This document shows, piece by piece, positions 24,189 to 31,826 of a stretch of 35,923 nucleotides of DNA. The position numbers and the translations under genes were made by a program. The notes under the pieces are model-generated. The model saw nothing but the letters and a program-made list of their open reading frames with translations, did no database searches and was not told the DNA's origin. The stretch is from Deltaproteobacteria bacterium (GTDB taxonomy: Bacteria; Desulfobacterota; Desulfobacteria; Desulfobacterales; Desulfosarcinaceae), in the NCBI GenBank assembly GCA_020444075.1, contig JAHLLR010000052.1:1-35923 (forward strand). The letters are read 5' to 3'. Position 1 is the stretch's first letter. Every line of letters starts with the position of its first letter.

Positions 24189-24200
24189 GGGCATATGCCC
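24189..24200. promoter_or_regulatory. 12-bp palindrome at the hydrolase-operon promoter
   Basis: GGGCATATGCCC is a perfect palindrome three bases after the -10 hexamer of the leftward promoter, over the likely transcription start, a usual repressor position. Confidence 0.55.
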
Positions 24201-24203
24201 TAT

Positions 24204-24232
24204 TTCCTATGCGACCGGGTATCCTTTGTCAA
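24204..24232 (-). promoter_or_regulatory. promoter of the hydrolase-binding protein-amine oxidase operon
   Basis: Reading leftward, a perfect TTGACA (24227-24232) is followed after 17 bp by a weak TAGGAA (24204-24209). The weak -10 and the palindrome beside it suggest a regulated promoter. The remainder of 24233-24524 shows no gene I can support. Confidence 0.55.
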
Positions 24233-24524
24233 TACCAATATGCCGAAACCGGGGTCAGAAAAGGATGGATGGTTTGTTGCGGAAGTGTTGTCCAAGCCTT
24301 TACCGGCCCAAAAAACATCCGTCTTTTGGAAAGGGGTGGCAGAGGATCGGGGGGATTCCAAGGAAAACCGGGTGAGCCAACGGAGCAGGAGCTCCACACG
24401 GCACATCCCGATCCCGGTGTTTTATGTGAAGCGGCGGGATTCCGGCCGGCATCGCTGTCAACGGGACCGTTTGCGGCAAGATGGCTGTCCGAAGGAGTAA
24501 TAAGGGACTTTCGCGGACAACCCG

Positions 24525-25637
24525 CTACGGTTGACCGATGTTCTGGGACAGCTCCAGCCACCGTTTGAATATGGGGTCCTGGAGCTGATAGACTCCGTTT
24601 TTGACGACGAACTCCCTTTCAATCAGTTTGTCGACGGCTGCCGTGGCCTGCGAAGGGGTTCTGAAACCGAAAGCGGCCAGATGGTCCACCGCGTAGAGCG
24701 ATTTTCCCCCGGTGAACACGATCAGCTTCAGCGCGCGACGCTGGTTGAGGGTCAGCGAATCCCAGGCATAGGCAAACTCAGCCATGCGCCGCCGGATGAT
24801 GCGGCGCTCCAACTGGTCGATCAGCGCCACGGAAACCGTCTTTTCATCCCACAGGTGGTGGAAGAACTCCTGGATACAGGCCGGGTGACCGTCGCAGCGC
24901 CGGACCACCTGAACGATCAGCGCGTTGTCGATTGTCCGGTTGTCCCTGCGGTACAGGTTGGCAATCCACTCCACATAAGCCTCCGGGGCGATTTTCTCCA
25001 GCGGGAAACTGGCGGCCTGGCGAAAAAAGGCCCGTTTGGCGTTGTTGAACATATCCGTGATCAGGTGCTTCTGGCTGCCGGCAAAGACATAGGCGATATT
25101 TTCGTGCTGTTGAATGCACGCGCGCAGCTGCTTTTCGAAGGGTTCGCCGCCATAGCGGGCCACCTCCTGGAATTCATCAAAGGCGATGGCCATCTTCTTT
25201 TTCGCAGATACCGCTTCGGCCAGCCGGAACACCTGCTCCACCGGGATGGTTTTCCGGTCCGGGGCCAGTTGGGGAACTGCCGCCGGCAGGCCGGTAACCG
25301 GGTCCAGGCTGAAATTGACACTGAAGCCGGTAATGGTTTCCCGAACCAGTTGCATCAGGCGTTTGATTTTAGGCTCGGCAGCGCTGATGCCGGTCAGCGC
25401 CGCGCGGATGAAATCGGGAATGCCGGTTGTGCCATACAGATCGATATAGACCGGCGTGACCCCCCTTATTTGTTTGAACACCTTGAGGATCAGCGAGGTC
25501 TTGCCGAAGCGGCGGTGAGAGTAAAGCAGGACGTTCTGAGAGGTCTTGATCAGCCGGGTGAGCTCTGCCTGTTCTTTTTCGCGATTGCAGAACGCCGGGT
25601 CGTCCACGATTCCCGAAAATGAAAAGGGGTTTTCCAT
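24525..25637 (-). CDS. archaeal-type AAA ATPase with C-terminal winged-helix region
   Basis: A 370-aa P-loop protein of the PF01637-like group. Walker A is YSHRRFGKTSLI (about residues 40-51), Walker B is KMAIAFDEFQEV (about 148-159), and VFAGSQKHLITDMF follows as sensor region. The C-terminal ~80 residues (LTLNQRRALKLIVFTGGKSL...) look like a winged helix. Many relatives are linked to mobile or defence-related DNA, but the function is unknown. ATG 25637 has GGGAG nine bases upstream; the ATG at 25661 lacks one. It is alone, with an AT-rich inverted-repeat region upstream. Confidence 0.85.
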   Translation of the reverse strand: MENPFSFSGIVDDPAFCNREKEQAELTRLIKTSQNVLLYSHRRFGKTSLILKVFKQIRGVTPVYIDLYGTTGIPDFIRAALTGISAAEPKIKRLMQLVRETITGFSVNFSLDPVTGLPAAVPQLAPDRKTIPVEQVFRLAEAVSAKKKMAIAFDEFQEVARYGGEPFEKQLRACIQQHENIAYVFAGSQKHLITDMFNNAKRAFFRQAASFPLEKIAPEAYVEWIANLYRRDNRTIDNALIVQVVRRCDGHPACIQEFFHHLWDEKTVSVALIDQLERRIIRRRMAEFAYAWDSLTLNQRRALKLIVFTGGKSLYAVDHLAAFGFRTPSQATAAVDKLIEREFVVKNGVYQLQDPIFKRWLELSQNIGQP

Positions 25638-25662
25638 GGCGTTACGCTCCCTGCGTGACATG

Positions 25663-25706
25663 TTTATCGTAGTATATATACGTAATTAACGTAAAATCAC
25701 GATAAA
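25663..25706. promoter_or_regulatory. AT-rich promoter region framed by an inverted repeat
   Basis: TTTATCGT (25663-25670) and ACGATAAA (25699-25706) form a perfect 8-bp inverted repeat 28 bp apart. Between them are GTATATATAC (25672-25681, palindrome) and ACGTAATTAACGT. The region is much richer in A+T than its surroundings and lies 25 bp before the ATPase start. Promoter hexamers cannot be fixed with confidence. Confidence 0.5.
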
Positions 25707-25769
25707 GGCAAGGCTTCAGATCGGATTCGTTTAACCGATGAAGAACCGGGTTCCCTGGGCCAGGATTTT

Positions 25770-27056
25770 TCAGGCCATATCCGCAGGATTCCGGCATGCG
25801 TCGGCATAGGGGTGCAAGGCGGACTGAATGCGGGCCCGGATGATGGCCTCGGGTGTCGCTGGCAGGGTCCCGCCGGCAATGGCCCCGGCCAGGTCGGGGA
25901 GGAATTGCCGCAGCAGCGCGTCCGGGATGGGTCGGTGCAGGTTGTGCATCAACTGTTCGCAGGCCTGCCGGGCCTCGGTCCGGGGCCAGTAGTACCGGAT
26001 GCGATCGCGCAGGCCGTAGCGGCGCAGGTAGCGCCGTTCCTGCCCGCTGCCCTGATAATGGGCGTTGCCGTGCTCGGGGTGGGTCTGCATCAGCCGCTCC
26101 ATTACCGCCATCAGGTCGGATCGGGGGTCCCGGCCGGGGAGTTCATTCTCGATGTGGGCCAGGGCAAACAGTGCCTCGCGCAGGGCAAAGGTGAGACAGG
26201 GGCCGATTTTGATCAGGGCAAAGTGATCCCTGATCATCTGTTTCAGCGCTGACGGGCGTTGATAATCGGCGGCGTGAATTTCAAAGGTCATGTCGTTGGG
26301 CAATCGGGCGTGGAACGCCGAGAGCGCGGCGGCCGCCAGCGGGTTGTAGGCGGCTGCCCGGTGGTCGTCGAAATCCACACCGGGTTGAACCACCACGGCG
26401 ATGACCCGCTCCCAGGCCGGGTCGACCCCGATTTGGATGAAGGCTTTTTCATAGTCCGCCAGTTCAGCCCTCAGATCCCGGGGGTCGGTGACGGTCAGGG
26501 TCCCGTTTCGCCCCAGGGCTCCCCCCGGTGCCGGCACCTCGGTTCCGATGACGTAGAATGGGGGTTGCCGGTGGAAAAGGCCGGCGGCGGATTCGGCGGC
26601 CCGGCACAGGGCAGCGGCGCGTCGGGCCGCTATCTCTACCGGCAGGCGGCCCCGGGGATCGTCGGCACACCTCCGGCCGGTGTCCAGGTGCAGTTTCTGG
26701 AAACCGGCAGCCACAACGGCCCGGGCCAATGCCTCGGCATGCGCCATGGCTTCCATTGCCGGCAGGTGGCTCCACGGGTGGGGGCCGAGATGATCCGCTC
26801 CCAACACGATCTGTTCGGAGGCCAATCCACCACCGGCTGCCAGGCGCGTCACATGGTCGGCAAAATCAGCCGGCGTCATACCGGTATAACCGCCGGACAG
26901 GTTGACCTGGTTGGCTGTGGCCTCCACCAGCAGCAGGGTTCCGTCATCTCTTGCCCGGGCGGCGGCTGCCGCCAGTACCCAGGGGTGGGCCGAGCAGACG
27001 GCGACCAGGCCGCCGATCCGGCCCGAAAGATGTCGGTTGCGCAGATTTTCCAGCAT
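25770..27056 (-). CDS. GatZ/KbaZ-like D-tagatose-1,6-bisphosphate aldolase subunit family protein
   Basis: About 428 aa, near the 420 aa of E. coli GatZ. VAVCSAHPWVLAAAAARARDD (read at the N-terminus), EATANQVNLSGGYTGMTPADF, and LGADHLGPHPW match the family closely. GatZ and KbaZ are needed for full activity or stability of the class II aldolase GatY/KbaY, but no GatY gene is nearby, so this may be a stand-alone member with another role. Start: ATG 27056 with GGGGGA upstream fits the family N-terminus; ATG 27095 is an alternative. The adenosine-specific kinase-like gene ends 90 bp upstream on the same strand, so they may share a transcript. Confidence 0.85.
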   Translation of the reverse strand: MLENLRNRHLSGRIGGLVAVCSAHPWVLAAAAARARDDGTLLLVEATANQVNLSGGYTGMTPADFADHVTRLAAGGGLASEQIVLGADHLGPHPWSHLPAMEAMAHAEALARAVVAAGFQKLHLDTGRRCADDPRGRLPVEIAARRAAALCRAAESAAGLFHRQPPFYVIGTEVPAPGGALGRNGTLTVTDPRDLRAELADYEKAFIQIGVDPAWERVIAVVVQPGVDFDDHRAAAYNPLAAAALSAFHARLPNDMTFEIHAADYQRPSALKQMIRDHFALIKIGPCLTFALREALFALAHIENELPGRDPRSDLMAVMERLMQTHPEHGNAHYQGSGQERRYLRRYGLRDRIRYYWPRTEARQACEQLMHNLHRPIPDALLRQFLPDLAGAIAGGTLPATPEAIIRARIQSALHPYADACRNPADMA

Positions 27057-27146
27057 GAGATCCCCCGGTGTTAGGGCGTTTCGCCTCCCTGCCATCGTCC
27101 CCTCACCGGTTTTGGGAACATCCAGGCAGGATCGGCGGTGCTGCAG

Positions 27147-27629
27147 TTACATTTTGTAGCCGATGGCCCGCAGGAAGGATTTGCGCTTGGCGATGTCGGC
27201 TTCCCCTTCGATGCCCTTGGCCGCAAAACCGTCGATGACGCCCAGGATGCCGCGCCCCAGCGCACTTTCAGCAACGATCACCTCGACCGGATTGGCCGTG
27301 GCGCAGAAAACCCGGCAAACCTCCGGCACCTGTTTGATCGTGTTGAGGATATTGACGGGGAACATGTCGCGCATGAAAATGATGAAGCTGTGTCCGGCAC
27401 CCAGGTTCAGCGCGTTTTTCCGGGAAAGGTCGATCAGTCCATCGTCCGTGCCGGCAAAGCGCACCAGGCAGACATCGGAGGCCTCGCAGAAGGCGATGCC
27501 GAATGTGGCGCCGGGCACCGTATTGACGATGGCTTCGTAAATATCCTCGACGGTCTTGATGAAGTGGGACTGGCCCAGGATGAAATTGAGCTGTTCGGGG
27601 TTGTCGATCGTGACGGTCTTCAATTCCAT
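27147..27629 (-). CDS. adenosine-specific kinase family protein (DUF355/PF04008)
   Basis: A 160-aa protein typical of the family throughout: [56 protein letters not shown], and [15 protein letters not shown]. The name comes from an archaeal structure study that saw adenosine and phosphate bound; the biological role in bacteria is not settled. The strong AAGGAGGAG lies seven bases before ATG. No signal peptide. It is most common in archaea and anaerobic bacteria (from general knowledge). Confidence 0.92.
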   Translation of the reverse strand: MELKTVTIDNPEQLNFILGQSHFIKTVEDIYEAIVNTVPGATFGIAFCEASDVCLVRFAGTDDGLIDLSRKNALNLGAGHSFIIFMRDMFPVNILNTIKQVPEVCRVFCATANPVEVIVAESALGRGILGVIDGFAAKGIEGEADIAKRKSFLRAIGYKM

Positions 27630-27825
27630 GGCATCTCCTCCTTAATGAAAATGAGCGGATGAGGGCATCTGGGCGGGCACCTTGCGAGATTCCTTTTGCT
27701 GCGGTAAAGGTTGTTGCCGCCAACAGGCCCTGTCCCTTCCGTGCGCCAATTGCGGGTCATCCCGCAGGTGGGGGCAACTTCAATTTATTCAGAAAACGTC
27801 GGTTTAACAAGCCCGATGTGAAGCC

Positions 27826-27854
27826 TTTCCGGCGGGACACAGGCATGGTATACT
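27826..27854 (+). promoter_or_regulatory. possible promoter of the B12-radical SAM gene
   Basis: TATACT (27849-27854) is a good -10; TTTCCG 17 bp upstream (27826-27831) is a poor -35. The rest of 27630-27951 holds nothing else I can support. Confidence 0.35.
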
Positions 27855-27951
27855 TTTTTGCCATACCCTGTCCATGCATCCTTTCCCGTACCGTTGCCTT
27901 AAGGATGCCGGCCGCCATTTTCGCGCCGGCCACCGCAGGAAGGAGGACGCC

Positions 27952-29226
27952 TTGCGCTGTCTGCTCATCTCCGCCAATACTGAAAAAATGAACATGCCCA
28001 CCCTTCCCATGGGGCTTGGTTGCGTGGCGGCGGCCCTGGAGGCCGCCGATCATGAAGTCCGGTTTCTCGACCTGATGGCCAATGAGGACTGGCAATCCGC
28101 TCTCCGGGAAGCGCTGGCCGAACCGGCACCCGATGTTATCGGAATTTCCATTCGCAACATTGACGATCAGGTCAGCGGATCGCCGCGCTTTCTGCTGGAA
28201 AAGGCCAGGGATGTGGTGGCCTTTTGCCGGGTGCACGCCCATGCACCGATTGTCCTCGGCGGCGCAGGCTACAGCATTTTTCCGCAGGCGGTACTTGATT
28301 ACACCGGGGCGGACATGGGTATCCAGGGTGAAGGGGAACAGTCCTTTTCCATGCTGCTGGAAAGGCTTGAACGATCAGCCTCGCCTGCGGATGTGCCAGG
28401 GCTGGCCATCCGGGGGAAAGGTCTTCAGGCGCCCGGAATCCACGTCCGTGATCTGGACCGCTTCCCCCTTCCCGGACCGGATCTGTTCGATTCCCGATTT
28501 GCACGGGATCCGGACTATTTCCTGCCCATTCAGACCCGACGCGGCTGCCCTCTGAACTGCAGCTACTGCTCGACGTCCACCATCGAAGGCCGACTGATCC
28601 GCAGAAGATCCCCGGCGACCGTTATCGATGCGTTGCATCGCTGGCGCGCGGCCGGCTATTCACGGATCTTTTTCGTGGACAACGTTTTTAACCTGCCGAA
28701 CAGCTATGCCAGCGACCTGTGCGCGCGCATGGCCGGCGAACGCCTCGACATGCAGTGGCGGGCCATCCTCTATCCCGGGCAGGTGACCGAAACGCTGGTA
28801 CGATCCATGGCGCGGGCAGGGTGCCGGGATGTGTCCCTGGGGTTTGAAAGCGGGGCGCAACGGATCCTGGATGGCCTGCATAAACGCTTTTCTCCGGAGG
28901 ATGTGCGGCGAACCAGCCGGCTGCTGGCCGATGCCGGCATAGGAAGCATGGGGTTCCTTCTTCTGGGAGGACCGGGAGAAACCCGTGAAACCGTGCTGGA
29001 GAGCCTTTCTTTCGCTGACAGTTTAGGCTTGAATGCCATCAAACTGACCATCGGCCTGAGAATCTATCCATATACCGAACTGGCCCGGATTGCGGTCCGG
29101 GAAGGCCTGATCGAGCCGGAGGCCGACCTCCTCAGCCCCGTTTTCTATATCGCCCGGGGGTTGGAAGCATGGCTGCGTGAAACGGTCCACGCCTGGATTT
29201 CCCACCGTCCTCATTGGATGCTGTAG
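27952..29226 (+). CDS. B12-binding-domain radical SAM protein
   Basis: A 424-aa protein with an N-terminal cobalamin-binding-type Rossmann domain (MRCLLISANTEKMNMPTLP to about 140; it lacks a DxHxxG motif, as most of this class) and a radical SAM core with CX3CX2C at C199, C203, C206 (RRGCPLNCSYCSTST). LLLGGPGETRETV is the usual B12-rSAM turn near the end of the barrel. Such enzymes methylate unactivated carbons or do ring rearrangements; the substrate is unknown. The start is TTG 27952: AAGGAGG lies six bases ahead and the domain begins immediately. The frame is open for 26 codons more upstream without a ribosome-binding site. Confidence 0.87.
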   Translation: MRCLLISANTEKMNMPTLPMGLGCVAAALEAADHEVRFLDLMANEDWQSALREALAEPAPDVIGISIRNIDDQVSGSPRFLLEKARDVVAFCRVHAHAPIVLGGAGYSIFPQAVLDYTGADMGIQGEGEQSFSMLLERLERSASPADVPGLAIRGKGLQAPGIHVRDLDRFPLPGPDLFDSRFARDPDYFLPIQTRRGCPLNCSYCSTSTIEGRLIRRRSPATVIDALHRWRAAGYSRIFFVDNVFNLPNSYASDLCARMAGERLDMQWRAILYPGQVTETLVRSMARAGCRDVSLGFESGAQRILDGLHKRFSPEDVRRTSRLLADAGIGSMGFLLLGGPGETRETVLESLSFADSLGLNAIKLTIGLRIYPYTELARIAVREGLIEPEADLLSPVFYIARGLEAWLRETVHAWISHRPHWML

Positions 29227-29291
29227 ATCGGGGCTTTCGCCAGGCCATGCGGCCTGCCCTGAATCACTCGCACAGATGATTCCGTGAACCG

Positions 29292-29312
29292 TCGGCGGCT
29301 TATTCCGCCGAT
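29292..29312. other. G+C-rich hairpin between convergent genes
   Basis: TCGGCGG and CCGCCGA pair around a CTTATT loop in the gap between the B12-radical SAM gene and the exported-protein gene. It lacks a T-tract; it might still stop both transcripts with help from Rho. Confidence 0.3.
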
Positions 29313-29365
29313 CGGCCGGCAACCGGTCATGGCAGCGGCAGGGATTTTTTTCGTATCCGTCGTGT

Positions 29366-29815
29366 TCACTTGCCGCCCCTGATTGGCATGCATGTGCCGA
29401 AGGCCACATAGGCGATGCCGCTGCCGGCGGCGGATAGTACCGCCCTGCCCGACGGTTTCTCGATGGACAGGCTCCATCCCAATCCGCTGGATGTGCCTGC
29501 CATCCCCTCGTCGGCGCCCAGCAGGATCAGTTTGTCTTCGATATGTTCGATTCGCTTGATCCTGACCACCCGCCGGACCAGGCTGTCCGGTGTCCCGCGC
29601 AGGGTATTTTCCCGGAAATCGATGATGAATTTTTCCGGAAGGCCGACCGTGTCCGGATCGACACCTTCGATTACCCGCAATCGGTTGATCTCGATCAGCC
29701 GGTCCACGGTTCCGGTTAGCGCATTCGAGCCGTCGAAGTCACCGGAAAAGGCGGGGCCGGTCATTAACACCGGCAGGCTCAGTAGAAACAGCAGAAGTCG
29801 CTTGCGGTTATTCAT
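29366..29815 (-). CDS. exported protein of unknown function
   Basis: A 149-aa protein with a clear signal peptide (residues 1-24, RKRLLLFLLSLPVLMTGPAFS before GDFDGSN, quoted in part). The mature part looks beta-rich: LTGTVDRLIEINRLRVIEG, then SLVRRVVRIKRIEHIEDKLI, and a Gly/Ser-rich segment. A single Cys lies near the C-terminus (FGTCMPIRGGK). AAGGTG precedes ATG 29815. No domain I recognise. It is convergent with the B12-radical SAM gene. Confidence 0.75.
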   Translation of the reverse strand: MNNRKRLLLFLLSLPVLMTGPAFSGDFDGSNALTGTVDRLIEINRLRVIEGVDPDTVGLPEKFIIDFRENTLRGTPDSLVRRVVRIKRIEHIEDKLILLGADEGMAGTSSGLGWSLSIEKPSGRAVLSAAGSGIAYVAFGTCMPIRGGK

Positions 29816-29865
29816 TTTTTCACCTTGGAGGATTGGGTCCGTTTTGTTTTTAATTATTTCAGCGT

Positions 29866-30033
29866 TTGAACCGCGATAGCAAGCGCACCCCCATGGTTGG
29901 CGGGGGAGGGAAGATTGAATCCTCCCCGCGGCAAGCCGCGGGGAATCTTCACCGTAAGGATGAAAATCGATTTATAGTTCGTTCGCTAACCCCGCCGCAA
30001 GCAGCGGGGAATGCGCTCGCTATCGCGGTTCAA
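29866..30033. mobile_element. 168-bp MITE-like/REP-like element
   Basis: The ends 29866-29887 and 30012-30033 are inverted repeats identical at 21 of 22 positions (outer end TTGAACCGCGATAGC). Inside lie two G+C-rich hairpins: CCCCGCGGC-AA-GCCGCGGGG (29924-29943) and CCCCGC...GCGGGG (29990-30009). No ORF fits inside and no target duplication is visible. It may be moved by a transposase coded elsewhere. The rest of the intergenic region 29816-30210 has a promoter and a heptad repeat, described separately. Confidence 0.65.
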
Positions 30034-30094
30034 TCCGGTCATCGAATCAGCCGGCAGCGGGCTTGCTTTCCAACGTGTTGTAACGACAAGGATA

Positions 30095-30123
30095 TTGACG
30101 CGCAACGGCCTTTCTGCCATAGT
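30095..30123 (+). promoter_or_regulatory. probable promoter of the MinD-like operon
   Basis: TTGACG (30095-30100) and CATAGT (30118-30123) are separated by exactly 17 bp, matching the consensus at five and four positions. The MinD-like ATG is 88 bp downstream. Confidence 0.5.
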
Positions 30124-30178
30124 CCGGTCCGTGAATCAGGCAACCCAACAGAGTCCGGTCACGCCATTTGACAGCCTG

Positions 30179-30208
30179 AACCGGAACCCGGAACCCAGAA
30201 CTCGGAAC
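30179..30208 (+). repeat. short heptad repeat (AACCCGG) before the MinD-like start
   Basis: AACCGG, AACCCGG, AACCCAG, AACTCGG and AACC follow one another directly and run up to two bases before the ATG, replacing a normal ribosome-binding site. It may be a variable tract that alters translation; that is inference. Confidence 0.6.
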
Positions 30209-30210
30209 CG

Positions 30211-31131
30211 ATGCCGAAGATTTATCCAATAGGTGGTGGCAAGGGCGGGGTCGGCAAAAGTTTTGTCGCCGCCAGCCTGGGAGCCATGATTGCCCAACAC
30301 GGCAAGACGGTTGCCTTGCTCGACCTGGACCTGGGCGCATCCAATCTGCATACCTTTCTGGGAATGTCGGCGCCAAAGGACGGGTTGAACCTCTTTTTGA
30401 ATAAAACCGCGCAGAACCTGGAGCGTGTCGCCGTCCCCACCCCCGTCACCAATCTTTTTCTGATAAGCTCATCCACCTGCTCCATGGAGATTGCCAACCT
30501 GTTTTATGCCCAGAAAATCAAGTTGATCAACGCCGTCAAAAAACTTCCCTTTGATTATGTTCTCATCGACCTGGGTGCCGGGACCAATTTCAATACCCTT
30601 GATTTTTTCCTGACCTCCAGCAAGGGGATCTTTGTCTGCACCCCTGAACCCACCTCCATAGAGAATGCCTTTCGGTTTATCAAAGCGGTCTACCTGAGAA
30701 AAATCAAACAACTCATCCGGCAGCATGATTTTGATGCCCGGGTGAATGCGGCGATCCTGGATACGGATTCCAGTGCGGTCAAGTCCCAGGACCTCCTGGA
30801 TATGGTTTCAAAAGACGATCCTGAGAAAGCTTCGCTTTTGAAAGCGCACATCGGCAGGTTTCAATTCAAATTGATCCTGAATCAGTTTCGCAGAAGCGCC
30901 GACACCTCCCTGGGTAATAAAATAGAGGCGGTCTGCAACCGCCATTTTTATTCCCCTTTCGAATTTTTGGGGCAGGTCGCTTTTGATGAGCGCGTCATCG
31001 ATTCGATCTACGCAAGAAAACTGTATATCACCGCCTACCCGGCCACGATCACGGCCATGGACCTGAAGCAGATTGCCGAGTTGCTGGCGAACCCTCAACC
31101 GGCCCCCTCTTTGCGGCAGCAGGCGCCATGA
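30211..31131 (+). CDS. MinD/ParA-like (FlhG-type) P-loop ATPase
   Basis: A 306-aa protein. The deviant Walker A is GGGKGGVGKS (8-17) with the signature Lys, then LLDLDLGASNLHTFLG (A' region) and YVLIDLGAGT (Walker B/switch II). It resembles FlhG/MinD-family ATPases that position structures at the pole or membrane. I do not see the C-terminal amphipathic helix of MinD; the end is LANPQPAPSLRQQAP. No flagellar or division genes are nearby. Its TGA overlaps the next ATG, so the partner is the J-domain/HTH protein. The start has only CGGA as ribosome-binding site. Confidence 0.88.
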   Translation: MPKIYPIGGGKGGVGKSFVAASLGAMIAQHGKTVALLDLDLGASNLHTFLGMSAPKDGLNLFLNKTAQNLERVAVPTPVTNLFLISSSTCSMEIANLFYAQKIKLINAVKKLPFDYVLIDLGAGTNFNTLDFFLTSSKGIFVCTPEPTSIENAFRFIKAVYLRKIKQLIRQHDFDARVNAAILDTDSSAVKSQDLLDMVSKDDPEKASLLKAHIGRFQFKLILNQFRRSADTSLGNKIEAVCNRHFYSPFEFLGQVAFDERVIDSIYARKLYITAYPATITAMDLKQIAELLANPQPAPSLRQQAP

Positions 31132-31811
31132 AAACATTCGAAAATGAAAATTATTACGAGATCCTGCAGGTTCCCGCCAATGCCCGGGCCGATGAAATCA
31201 AGCAGGCCTACCGGGATGCACTGGCCATCTATGAAACCGAAAGCGTGGCTACCTATTCGCTCTTTTCCGAGGAGCAGCGGGAGCGACTGCTGCAGGCCAT
31301 TGAAACGGCCTTTGGCACCCTGATCAACGAGGACAAAAGAACCGCCTACAATCAGATGCTCATGGCCACCGGGCAGGTGGATGCGGCCAATTTTTCCAGA
31401 CAGGGCCAGAGACAGCTGGCGGCCTATTCGGACACCGGGAGCCCTTCCACGGAAAAGAGCCTCAGCCAATGGGTCCTGAAAAAGGCCGATACGCCGAAGA
31501 TCAGACAGCTCATCGAAGCGATCCTGTCCCAGGACCAGCTCTCCGGCCTGGCCTTGAAGCAGCTCAGGGAAGCATACGGCATCGAACTGTCCGAAATCTA
31601 CGCCATCACCAAGATCAGCGGCGATTCCCTGAAAAGAATCGAGGCCGACCAGTTCGAAGACTTGCCTGCCGAGGTTTATTTAAAACAGTTTTTGAAAAGC
31701 TATGCCGACATTCTCCACATCGATTCCCGGCATGTGGTCGACGGTTATTTAAAGTCAATGGCCCGGGACAGGGCGGAAAAAGGTGCCGTCCGCCCGCGGC
31801 CCTTGCTCTGA
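31128..31811 (+). CDS. fusion of a degenerate J-domain and a RodZ-like HTH
   Basis: A 227-aa soluble protein. Residues about 7-75 read as a J-domain (NYYEILQVPANARADEIKQA, EAFGTLINEDKRTAYNQ-like end) but the HPD tripeptide needed to activate Hsp70 is missing: the loop reads LAIYETESVA. Residues about 135-210 form an HTH_25/RodZ-type helix-turn-helix (GIELSEIYAITKISGDSLKR, then DLPAEVYLKQFLKSYADIL). No membrane segment follows, unlike RodZ. The gene overlaps the MinD-like gene by four bases and precedes the LhgO-like gene by 15 bp. A plausible role is as a cytosolic partner or localisation factor for the ATPase. Confidence 0.85.
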   Translation: MKTFENENYYEILQVPANARADEIKQAYRDALAIYETESVATYSLFSEEQRERLLQAIETAFGTLINEDKRTAYNQMLMATGQVDAANFSRQGQRQLAAYSDTGSPSTEKSLSQWVLKKADTPKIRQLIEAILSQDQLSGLALKQLREAYGIELSEIYAITKISGDSLKRIEADQFEDLPAEVYLKQFLKSYADILHIDSRHVVDGYLKSMARDRAEKGAVRPRPLL

Positions 31812-31826
31812 CTTCAAGGAGTCCGG

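Noticed and set aside
24042-24500. 152-aa plus-strand ORF over the hydrolase start and gap
   Set aside because: It covers the promoter and palindrome of the leftward operon, and the product shows no known pattern.
24531-25622. 363-aa plus-strand ORF opposite the AAA ATPase
   Set aside because: The minus strand has clear Walker motifs; the plus frame gives no domain and lacks a ribosome-binding site.
29924-30009. CRISPR-like repeats (two G+C-rich hairpins)
   Set aside because: Only two unequal hairpins inside terminal inverted repeats; no regular spacers and no cas genes.
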